From Caldithrix sp. RBG_13_44_9 (GTDB lineage Bacteria; Calditrichota; Calditrichia; RBG-13-44-9), in assembly GCA_001771055.1 (NCBI GenBank), contig MESS01000128.1:18327-29416 (forward strand): DNA of 11,090 bases, given 5' to 3'. How positions within the stretch are numbered: position 1 is the first letter of the stretch; each line of letters opens with the position of its first letter. The translations under genes and the position numbers were made by a program. Below the pieces are notes generated by a model that searched no databases, was not told where the DNA came from, and saw only the letters and a program-made list of their open reading frames with translations. This document shows, in pieces, positions 1-6,121 of the stretch.

Positions 1-523
1 GGTAAAAATCTTCTCCAAATATCTCCAAATAATCCTCGATGGCTTTTATCCCATCTTCCCGACCGAGGTAATTTAATTTATAGAACACTTCCCCTTTCAT
101 GCAGGCACTGGCTGCAATCAATCCTTCATGATATTTTTTAAGGATTTCCTTATCAATTCTCGGCCGGTAGTAGAATCCTTCCGTAAAAGCCAGGCTGGAT
201 AATTTCATTAAATTTTTATATCCAGTGTTATTTTTGGCAAAAAGCAGCAGGTGAAATGAATTTTGTTTGAATCCTTTTCCGGTAGATTTTTTTTCAAACC
301 GTGATTCAGGGGCTATATACGCTTCCATGCCGATAATTGGTTTGATGCCAAGCTTTTTTGCTTCCAGGTAAAAATCCAATACTCCGAACATATTACCGTG
401 ATCAGTGATAGCCAGCGAACTGAATTTTAATTCAGCGGCCCTATGCAATAATTTTTTAACCTCGATGGCACCATCCAGAAGGCTGAAATGAGTGTGGTTA
501 TGTAAGTGCACAAATGCTGGCAA
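1..523 (-). CDS. dnaE: DNA polymerase III alpha subunit, N-terminal PHP domain (partial)
   Basis: Catalytic subunit of the replicative DNA polymerase. Only the first 174 codons are present; the gene continues past the left edge. The visible part is the PHP domain. Motif I is HLHNHTHFSLLDGA (residues 6-19) and motif II is ITDHGNMFG (39-47), followed by GIKPIIGMEAYIAP (59-72), all hallmarks of bacterial DnaE. The metal-binding histidines look intact, unlike in E. coli DnaE, so the PHP domain may still bind metal and proofread, as in Thermus; that last point is inference. The start is a TTG at 521-523 with a GAGGAG Shine-Dalgarno at 531-536, seven bases upstream. No ATG in this frame lies before motif I. 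A strong promoter lies 66-94 bases upstream of the start. Divergent from the DinB-like gene. Confidence 0.95.
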   Translation of the reverse strand, partial: MPAFVHLHNHTHFSLLDGAIEVKKLLHRAAELKFSSLAITDHGNMFGVLDFYLEAKKLGIKPIIGMEAYIAPESRFEKKSTGKGFKQNSFHLLLFAKNNTGYKNLMKLSSLAFTEGFYYRPRIDKEILKKYHEGLIAASACMKGEVFYKLNYLGREDGIKAIEDYLEIFGEDFY

Positions 524-588
524 GACACTGCTCCTCGTCCCTAGACTTATTACTCAATTTAACTCTCTATCAAAAAATTACCAATTCT

Positions 589-617
589 ATTTTATGATAA
601 AGAACCTCGACTGTCAA
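589..617 (-). promoter_or_regulatory. Sigma70-type promoter of dnaE
   Basis: On the minus strand, a perfect -35 TTGACA (612-617) is separated by exactly 17 bp from a -10 TAAAAT (589-594, five of six consensus bases). Transcription would begin near 582 and give a leader of about 58 nt before the TTG start of dnaE. This is the best consensus promoter in the window and shows that the host uses ordinary sigma70-like sequences. Confidence 0.7.
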
Positions 618-703
618 TATTAATTGAATATTTTTCAACTTGTTTGCTAATTTATTTCTAAAATTGTATTATATTTGGTATGTCATGGAGCAATTAATAT
701 GTC

Positions 704-723
704 AATGTGATATAAATCATTTT
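704..723 (+). promoter_or_regulatory. CRP-like operator upstream of the DinB-like gene
   Basis: TGTGA (706-710), six bases, then TCATT (717-721), with flanking A/T symmetry, resembles the CRP consensus TGTGA-N6-TCACA. The left half is perfect and the right half matches three of five. The centre lies about 40 bp upstream of the start predicted by a -10-like TATATT at 741-746. This is close to the -41.5 geometry of class II CRP activation. The CRP/FNR protein encoded in this window has the matching recognition-helix residues. An alternative promoter, TTGCTA (644-649), 17 bp, TATTAT (667-672), lies upstream; for that promoter the same site would repress. Occupancy is inferred. Confidence 0.4.
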
Positions 724-780
724 TTATAAGATGCCCAATTTATATTTTAGGCCAGGATTTAAAATATACAATTAAGTGCG

Positions 781-1263
781 ATGAACGAAGTCTACCGGAA
801 AAGCCTGATTAAAAACATCGAAGAAAATTTTAAAGATTTTCAATCGATATTATACTCTTTACAGCAAAAAGATTCGGAAGAAAATCGATCTAGTTCCGAT
901 ACTTTGAGAGATTTTTTTACCACTCTCATGGCAGTAGAAGAAGACGTCTTTGAGATGCGTCTGAAAAAAATAATTGACCGTGAAAATCCTTATTTGCCAG
1001 CTATAATACCTGATAAAATCAAACGGCAAAATTACTATGACGATGGTACGCTGCAGGAGGTCATAGAAAAATTTTTAGAACAGAAGAAGAAATTAATTAA
1101 ATTTCTGCTTAATGTGCCGTATGGATCCTGGGAGAAAACAGGTTTTCATGAAGTGGAAGGGCATGTGACTTTTGAAGAATTTATTCGCCGGATGATAAGA
1201 AATGACAAATTGAATATGAGCCAGATCCGGGACAAATATATTAAAATTGACACTGACAAATAG
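781..1263 (+). CDS. DinB-superfamily protein lacking the metal-binding histidines
   Basis: A 160-residue protein with the four-helix layout of the DinB/YfiT superfamily. It has an N-terminal helix (about 1-30), a second helix starting SSSDTLRDFF (37-46), helix three TLQEVIEKFLEQKKKL (90-105), then W117, the G.H...G.VTFEEF segment (121-134) and a C-terminal helix ending NDKLNMSQI (141-149). In active-type members the metal is held by one His in helix two and two in the C-terminal HDxxHxxQI pattern. Here these positions appear to be T48, N141 and N145, so metal binding is probably lost. The family includes thiol-dependent transferases and many proteins of unknown role; no function is assigned. 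The ATG start has only a weak ribosome site. It is the sole plus-strand gene, divergent from dnaE and convergent with the DUF502 gene 11 bp away. Confidence 0.7.
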   Translation: MNEVYRKSLIKNIEENFKDFQSILYSLQQKDSEENRSSSDTLRDFFTTLMAVEEDVFEMRLKKIIDRENPYLPAIIPDKIKRQNYYDDGTLQEVIEKFLEQKKKLIKFLLNVPYGSWEKTGFHEVEGHVTFEEFIRRMIRNDKLNMSQIRDKYIKIDTDK

Positions 1264-1265
1264 TT

Positions 1266-1285
1266 ATTGGGATTCTATTCCCGAT
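1266..1285. terminator. Weak hairpin between convergent genes
   Basis: A 7-bp stem (1266-1272 paired with 1279-1285, one G-T wobble) with a GGGA/TCCC core sits between the stop of the DinB-like gene and the end of the DUF502 gene, overlapping the latter's stop codon. Its place suggests a shared bidirectional terminator, but there is no clear T-run on either side, so the call is weak. Confidence 0.25.
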
Positions 1286-1913
1286 CTGAAATTTTAACTT
1301 GTTCCTCAGCTGAAATAAGTCTTATTTTTTCCGGCATCACGATCCCACCGGAGACGACGAATTTCATCATCTGCTCAACCGTCATATCAACAAAGAGAAT
1401 GTTATTCAGCGGAATTAAAACCGTGAATCCAGAGGCGGGATTGATGGAAGTGATGATTAAGATACTACCCACAACCTGGCCTGATACCGGGTGCGATAGC
1501 TGACCGTTGTATAAACCTAGTGAATACATACCTTTACTGGGATACTCTACCATGACTACTTTTTGAGTCATTTTTTTATCCCGCGAGGCTAAAGTGGTCA
1601 TAATTTGTTTTACCGCGATATAGACAGTTTTGGCAACCGGGATTCGAACAACCAACCACTCTCCGATTTGAATCAATTTATTACCAAAATAATATTTAGT
1701 GGATAAACCAATCAAATAGATAAAGATCAGACTGACCAGAAGTCCCAATCCTGGAATATAGATGTCGATATAATTCTCGATTACCGGTTTAATCAGTGCA
1801 TCAAAAAAACCAATGAGCCATTTTAAAACCATAATGGTGATTACCAGCGGCACCAGGATGATAATACCCGGAATCAGATTGCTTTTAATATTATTTTTGA
1901 TCCTATTTAACAA
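1275..1913 (-). CDS. DUF502 family inner-membrane protein
   Basis: A 212-residue membrane protein of the DUF502 (COG2928) family, whose biochemical function is not established. Two transmembrane segments are visible (about 14-36 and 53-71), separated by a short extracytoplasmic loop. Family hallmarks follow in order: GEWLVVRIPVAKTVY (84-98), MVEYPSKGMYSLGL (121-134), ITSINPASGFTVLIP (154-168) and DMTVEQMMKFVVSGG (176-190). The start is TTG at 1911-1913, preceded by AGGG nine bases away; an in-frame stop just upstream rules out a longer form. It is the last gene of a probable unit with the PAP2 phosphatase (57-bp gap) and the REC-DHp-REC protein. Length and motifs are typical, so family membership is secure while its role stays unknown. 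Confidence 0.88.
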   Translation of the reverse strand: MLNRIKNNIKSNLIPGIIILVPLVITIMVLKWLIGFFDALIKPVIENYIDIYIPGLGLLVSLIFIYLIGLSTKYYFGNKLIQIGEWLVVRIPVAKTVYIAVKQIMTTLASRDKKMTQKVVMVEYPSKGMYSLGLYNGQLSHPVSGQVVGSILIITSINPASGFTVLIPLNNILFVDMTVEQMMKFVVSGGIVMPEKIRLISAEEQVKISDRE

Positions 1914-1970
1914 TGTTATTTACCCTACTAATATTTTTTCACTATGATCACTCCACCACTCATTGTGAGG

Positions 1971-2561
1971 TTAAGGTAATCCGATTCCGTGAGGAGAATT
2001 ATGTTCCTGATATGAGATGGCCGGATATATTCTGGTACCAAGAAAGTACAACCTGATAATTAAAAAAGCGGAGCAGGAACCAACTATATAACCGGATAAA
2101 ACATCAATCGGATAGTGTACGCCAACATAAATCCTTGAAAAGCCGACGATAATTGCCACCAGGATAAATCCTGCCGTCCACTTCCGATAAAAATAACTGA
2201 AGAGTACAGCAAAAGCTGAAATATTACTAGCATGTGAGGAAGGAAAAGCATACTTGCCACCGCAATTGGCCAGCAAACGTAGATTGTCATATAGGTGGCA
2301 AGGCCTGTACCGTCCCACTAATGGTTTAATGAGAGCAGAAGACAATTGATCACTGGCTATCAGTACAAGTATCAGCAGAATACCAACTACCCTCCCCTTT
2401 TTTCCGCCCTTGATCATCAGTAAAACCCAGATAAGAAGAATAGGAATTCTCCAGTTATTCAGGTTGGTAACAAACGGCATAATGATATCAAAAAATGGAT
2501 TAGCCAGGTTTTGGTTAATAAAAAATAATAATTTGGTATCGAGCAGAAGGAGTGATGACAA
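1971..2561 (-). CDS. PAP2-superfamily membrane phosphatase
   Basis: A 196-residue integral membrane lipid phosphatase. The three catalytic motifs of the PAP2 superfamily are complete: K79-x6-R86-P87, then P107-S-S-H110, then S142-R143-x5-H149-x3-D153. H149 is the expected nucleophile, assisted by D153, with H110 as proton donor. About five to six hydrophobic segments surround them. Related enzymes dephosphorylate undecaprenyl pyrophosphate, phosphatidylglycerol phosphate or lipid A; the sequence alone does not decide among them. Undecaprenyl-pyrophosphate recycling would fit the small size and envelope-related neighbours, but this is inference. The start is TTG at 2559-2561 with an AGGA ribosome site in the 14-bp gap after the upstream signalling gene, so the two are probably co-transcribed. 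The C-terminal tail (about 176-196) is polar and extends past the last membrane segment. Confidence 0.9.
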   Translation of the reverse strand: MSSLLLLDTKLLFFINQNLANPFFDIIMPFVTNLNNWRIPILLIWVLLMIKGGKKGRVVGILLILVLIASDQLSSALIKPLVGRYRPCHLYDNLRLLANCGGKYAFPSSHASNISAFAVLFSYFYRKWTAGFILVAIIVGFSRIYVGVHYPIDVLSGYIVGSCSAFLIIRLYFLGTRIYPAISYQEHNSPHGIGLP

Positions 2562-2575
2562 GGCTTTTCCTATTC

Positions 2576-3634
2576 TCAGGATAGATCAGGTTTTCCGGAA
2601 ATATTCTGGACGTACTGCAGTATTTGTTCTCTGTTGAAAGGTTTGCTTAAAAATCCTATGGCGCCGTTTTCGATGGCTTTCTGGATTTCTTGATCCAATT
2701 CAAAACCAGAAGTGATTAAAATTTTACAGGACGGATTGATCTGTTTGATTTTTTGTATGACTTCATATCCGACATTATCAGGAAGAAAATAGTCCAGCAC
2801 TATCAACTCTATGAACCGCATTTGTGATTGATAGATCTCAATTCCTTCCCGGGCATTAGAAGAGAGAATAACTTTATATCCGGCACTTTCCAGCATATCC
2901 TTGACCAGAATTCTGATCTGTTCTTCATCCTCAATGATAAGAATATATTTGTCCAGAGTACGTCTGGGTTGATCTTTATTAACTAATTCAACTAACTGCA
3001 TACCCAGAGGAATTTTTTGAATTACTGGTGAGGAAATTTCGCGAAGATTCTTCAAGATATTTGCAATACGAGTGCTGGATTTTTCAATGAGATTTAAATA
3101 TTTCAGGATGTGTGGATCGGTAACGCCTTTTTTCTCAAATTCCATTTTAATCATATCGATGCCTGACAATATCACAGTCAGAGGCTGATTGATCTCATGA
3201 TTGGCAGTGGTTACTGTGGCACTATAAGTTATTTGTCGTTCAATTTCTTTTACTTTTTTTTCTAAATTTGCCCGTTCAATTGCTTTCTTAACCCGGATTT
3301 TAAGTTCTTCGATATTGATGGGTTTCATCAGGTAATCCACCGCTCCCAGACGGAGAGAATCGATAGCGGTTTGCATGGAAGCGTGCCCGGTCAGGATGAT
3401 CACAGACAGATTCGGATCCAGGGAACGGGCCTTTTGCAGAAGCTGCATACCATCCATTCCTTCCATTTTCAGGTCCGAGATCAGCAAATCATAAGATTGT
3501 TTTTTTAATAATTCGATTCCCTCTGCGCCGCTGGTACATGAAGAAGTTTGATAATTTTCTTTTTCTAAAATTTTAGTAATTAACAGACGTGAGGCATAAT
3601 CATCGTCTACTACTATTACTTGAGTTTGGGACAT
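2576..3634 (-). CDS. REC-DHp-REC signalling protein without kinase ATPase domain
   Basis: A 352-residue cytoplasmic protein with three modules. Receiver 1 (about 1-120) has acidic residues D10-D12, phospho-acceptor D54, T82 and K104. A coiled linker (118-138) leads into a histidine-kinase-type dimerization and phosphotransfer (DHp) helical hairpin (about 135-205), with H-box NHEINQPL and H146 as candidate phospho-histidine. Receiver 2 (about 229-348) has E235/D236, D281, T308 and K331. No N, D, F or G box of a HATPase domain exists between the DHp and receiver 2; only about 20 residues separate them. It therefore cannot autophosphorylate by itself and is probably a phosphotransfer hub, in the manner of Spo0B/ChpT-like histidine proteins, or a decayed hybrid kinase. 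ATG start with a weak GGA ribosome site and a promoter candidate just upstream. It heads a unit with PAP2 and DUF502 genes. Confidence 0.88.
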   Translation of the reverse strand: MSQTQVIVVDDDYASRLLITKILEKENYQTSSCTSGAEGIELLKKQSYDLLISDLKMEGMDGMQLLQKARSLDPNLSVIILTGHASMQTAIDSLRLGAVDYLMKPINIEELKIRVKKAIERANLEKKVKEIERQITYSATVTTANHEINQPLTVILSGIDMIKMEFEKKGVTDPHILKYLNLIEKSSTRIANILKNLREISSPVIQKIPLGMQLVELVNKDQPRRTLDKYILIIEDEEQIRILVKDMLESAGYKVILSSNAREGIEIYQSQMRFIELIVLDYFLPDNVGYEVIQKIKQINPSCKILITSGFELDQEIQKAIENGAIGFLSKPFNREQILQYVQNISGKPDLS

Positions 3635-3659
3635 ATATCGTATCCATTGTGTAATGAAA

Positions 3660-3688
3660 AAAATACCAGAGTGCGGCTAACAAATCAA
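3660..3688 (-). promoter_or_regulatory. Candidate promoter of the REC-DHp-REC gene
   Basis: On the minus strand, -35 TTGATT (3683-3688), a 17-bp spacer and -10 TATTTT (3660-3665) would start transcription near 3653 and leave a leader of about 19 nt. The hexamers and spacer length are the same as in the candidate lapA promoter at 10984-11012. The rest of the 215-bp gap (3635-3849) shows nothing I can support: no clear terminator for the PorV-like gene and no convincing small gene. Confidence 0.35.
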
Positions 3689-3849
3689 GTGAAAAAAAAG
3701 AGACTTCGATTGAAAATAAGCCCCGGTCAAAGTAAGAATCAGTACATCTGGTTTGAAAAATTATCGGTTGAATACTTAAAAGAATTATGTTTAACGGGGT
3801 GTATCCAATACAATTTATGAGCCAATAGAATTCGGAATTTTTCGGATAA

Positions 3850-5139
3850 TTATTTTTTGTATTTCACCTGCAACGGTTTGGATAATTCGCTCTCCCAATT
3901 TTCTTTTACAAAACTGATATAGAACCGCAAATTGATCTGATTGACCGTGGGATTAAAGGTGTAAGTATTATCGACTATTGGTTCTTTGGTAACCCGGACG
4001 ATCTGGGATTTTCCCGGCAACTCAACATATACATAATATTTGGCTTCAGGAACGTCGATTTTATCCCAGGATAAAATCAGTTGATCCTCCCCCCGTTGCA
4101 CTTTTAAAGCTGAAGGTACCGGCAAGAAGTAAGATATATTTCGGCTCTCCACCGGGCTTACCTCAACCGGGCTTGCTTTTTCTTCGGCAGGTGGAGGAGC
4201 ATAAGATTTTCTCGCTTCAGCTTTACCTTTGAAACTAAAGCTAATTTCAGCTTTATGGGTGTTACCCAGAATTCCATAGGGAGAATACACATAATTGATA
4301 GCATAGTTATCAAGGAATTTAAATCCCAGACCTACATTATAACCTGCACCGATGTCATTTTGGAACTGGTATCCGGCTCTGAACGCCACGCTGTTCATTA
4401 ATTCCACTTCCAGACCGGGATAAAATCGCCATTGCTCACCGGTAGTTTTTACCCCGTCAAAAGCGAAAGTGACCATATAGGCGGATAATTGATAAGCCAG
4501 GCCCAGGCGGTAGGTTAACGGTAAATTTTCTTTGGCATTTTCATAGGTAATTTTTGGACCAAGATTCTGCAGTGAAGCCCCAATCGTTAAAAAATCGATT
4601 GGAATTTGATATAAGGCACCAAAGTCAAAGGCTACCCCGCTGGCTGTTACATCATCAATTCGTTCCTGCAGGTATTTGACCTGCATCCCCAAAGAAAAAT
4701 CAGGATTTATCTGGTAAGCGACTCCAAGCTGGGGAACGAAATCATAGATCTGGAAATTACCAAGCGGTATGGCATCTCCGGTGCCCGGATCGATATCATA
4801 TTTATCAATCGCCGGCAAATGAAGATAACTCAGACCAAAAGTCAGGGTAAAATGATTGAGCCCAGGATACACGGCGGTAAAATTTTCGATAGCCATTTCT
4901 TCATACAGTTGGCCATGAAAAAACATCAAAGTTGGACGATAGGAAAATCCAACACTGGCAGGATTAAAGTAAACACTGTTTATATCCGAAGGGACGGCAG
5001 TAAAAGCGTTTCCCATCCCCTGTGCGCGGCTTCCAATACTCATTTGTAAAAAATTGAAGGAATTGGTTCCATTAGCCTGAATCACGGAAATTGACACTAA
5101 CACAGCTAAGAGCAGATTTTTTATAACCAATTTATGCAT
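3850..5139 (-). CDS. PorV/UPF0164-family outer-membrane beta-barrel protein with C-terminal FN3-like domain
   Basis: A 429-residue exported protein. A signal peptide (1-22, cleavage after VIQA) precedes the diagnostic N-terminal PorV/PorQ block: GSRAQGMGNAFTAVPSD at 36-52, then YFNPA at 57-61. Alternating amphipathic strands continue to about residue 303, ending in YSPYGILGNTHKAEISF, as is usual for these FadL-like outer-membrane barrels. A Pro/Glu-rich linker (about 311-332) then joins a fibronectin-III-like beta domain (about 338-429), which is an addition to the usual barrel. In Bacteroidota PorV is the shuttle of the type IX secretion system; no other T9SS gene is visible here, so a general outer-membrane or transport role is as likely. 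ATG start with a GGGG-rich ribosome site about ten bases upstream. It stands alone, with gaps of 171 bp upstream and 215 bp downstream. Confidence 0.85.
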   Translation of the reverse strand: MHKLVIKNLLLAVLVSISVIQANGTNSFNFLQMSIGSRAQGMGNAFTAVPSDINSVYFNPASVGFSYRPTLMFFHGQLYEEMAIENFTAVYPGLNHFTLTFGLSYLHLPAIDKYDIDPGTGDAIPLGNFQIYDFVPQLGVAYQINPDFSLGMQVKYLQERIDDVTASGVAFDFGALYQIPIDFLTIGASLQNLGPKITYENAKENLPLTYRLGLAYQLSAYMVTFAFDGVKTTGEQWRFYPGLEVELMNSVAFRAGYQFQNDIGAGYNVGLGFKFLDNYAINYVYSPYGILGNTHKAEISFSFKGKAEARKSYAPPPAEEKASPVEVSPVESRNISYFLPVPSALKVQRGEDQLILSWDKIDVPEAKYYVYVELPGKSQIVRVTKEPIVDNTYTFNPTVNQINLRFYISFVKENWESELSKPLQVKYKK

Positions 5140-5269
5140 AGTCTTTCTTCCCCACCAAATAGCCTTGCAAAATATTTGCCAAGATTTCGAACCTATTCTT
5201 ATTCAACCGATTTAAATATAGTTAACGATTTCCCCGGCAGGTAGAAAATTTTGAGGGGTTGATAAAATT

Positions 5270-5296
5270 TAAAGTGTGCAGTAATTATACACTTTA
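5270..5296 (-). terminator. Inverted repeat: terminator of the operon or operator for the PorV-like gene
   Basis: Perfect 8-bp arms TAAAGTGT (5270-5277) and ACACTTTA (5289-5296) enclose an 11-nt loop, beginning 15 bp after the stop of the MqnA-like gene. On the minus strand the hairpin is followed by AATTTTAT, a modest U-tract, so it may terminate the six-gene operon. The same element contains a perfect minus-strand -10 hexamer TATAAT (5284-5289) upstream of the PorV-like gene, though without a good -35, so an operator/promoter role is also possible. Confidence 0.4.
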
Positions 5297-5310
5297 TTTA
5301 TAAAAAATAA

Positions 5311-6120
5311 TTATGATTCAAATATTTTAACCTGCGGTAAGTAATCCACTATTCCTGAATAAAACATATATTGAAAAAGCTGTTGGAGTGATTCCAGATT
5401 AGCGGGATGCAGAGAGTATTGATAATTTTCGGAAAGTAAACGATGATAGAACTCCCAGCCTTGCAAATGGGTCCTGGCATAATTTTCAGCGATGTTCTTT
5501 AGATCAGCCAGACCGAGTTGCAAAGAATTACGGATGTTCTCCAATTGCTCTGGCTGCCGAAAGGAGGAATGAACGCACAGGACATTCTGCACCAATGGTA
5601 AATCAGTTCTGAGGCACCACTCTTCGCTCAGATCAATATAAGTGTTGATCTGGTTCAGTGATTCAAAGGCAAGTTCACCGGTCAGCAGGATCACTTTTAA
5701 CTGATCAAGCAAAGAGTCAGTTAAAAAGCCGGCTGAAAGAGGCTGCCAGTTGATATCCAGCTCAAAATATTCCCGTAAGACCAACTCTGCTAAAAATTTT
5801 TCAAAATTATTTTCTTTTTTTATTTCCTGGCAATAAACAGTCCCAAAGCTTTTAAGATCTCCTTTAAAAAACAGCAGGATGTTTTTGCCATCCAGCGGGC
5901 TATGAATCATTAAATCCTCAACCAGGAGAATTTGACCTTTGCTTTTGGCATAAGCAAGCGGGGTAAGCAAACTGATATCAGCTTCCCCGTTTTCCAATTT
6001 TGTCAAGCATTCCATCTCCGGAATTTTCTTTACGGTAATACCCAGCCGCCCCAGCTGATGGGTAATGGCATAAAGCAGTGGTTCACAAATAAGGGAGGAA
6101 GAATAAACCACCCGGATCAT
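5311..6120 (-). CDS. MqnA-fold (periplasmic-binding-protein-like) cytoplasmic protein coupled to the histidine kinase
   Basis: A 269-residue protein without signal peptide or membrane segments. Its pattern matches the MqnA/MqnD menaquinone-biosynthesis branch of the type 2 periplasmic-binding fold: N-terminal VYSSSLICEPLLYAI (5-19) aligns with the MqnA pattern SYLNTxP, then GEADISLLTPLAYA (45-58), LAELVLREYF (110-119), VILLTGELAFES (143-154, like the GDpAL segment) and DLSEEWCLRTDLP (163-175, like YDLGeeW..tGLP). The conserved Asn of the SYLNT motif is Ile11 here, so chorismate dehydratase activity is doubtful and no futalosine-pathway gene lies nearby. Its ATG follows the kinase stop codon by one base with no clear ribosome site, which implies translational coupling. 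The likely role is ligand sensing for that kinase (inference). It could also be a diverged enzyme. Last gene of the lapA operon. Confidence 0.65.
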   Translation of the reverse strand: MIRVVYSSSLICEPLLYAITHQLGRLGITVKKIPEMECLTKLENGEADISLLTPLAYAKSKGQILLVEDLMIHSPLDGKNILLFFKGDLKSFGTVYCQEIKKENNFEKFLAELVLREYFELDINWQPLSAGFLTDSLLDQLKVILLTGELAFESLNQINTYIDLSEEWCLRTDLPLVQNVLCVHSSFRQPEQLENIRNSLQLGLADLKNIAENYARTHLQGWEFYHRLLSENYQYSLHPANLESLQQLFQYMFYSGIVDYLPQVKIFES

Positions 6121-6121
6121 A

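Noticed and set aside
1930..1970. CTCA-TTG-TGAG hairpin between the PAP2 and DUF502 genes
   Set aside because: The stem is only four base pairs with mismatches outside it and no T-run, so it does not support a terminator that would split the unit.
3620..3820. Plus-strand open frame of 66 codons in the gap between the REC-DHp-REC and PorV-like genes
   Set aside because: It begins inside the upstream gene's start region, has no Shine-Dalgarno sequence, shows no recognisable domain and a basic, low-information composition. The gap is better explained as promoter DNA.
3780..3849. Repeated TTCGGA and AATT arms just downstream of the PorV-like gene
   Set aside because: The copies are direct repeats and do not form a stable stem, so no terminator is called.
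5271..5292. CRP-like site reading of TGTGC...ATACAC
   Set aside because: The half-sites have the wrong spacing for a TGTGA-N6-TCACA site; the inverted repeat is treated as a hairpin or an unassigned operator.
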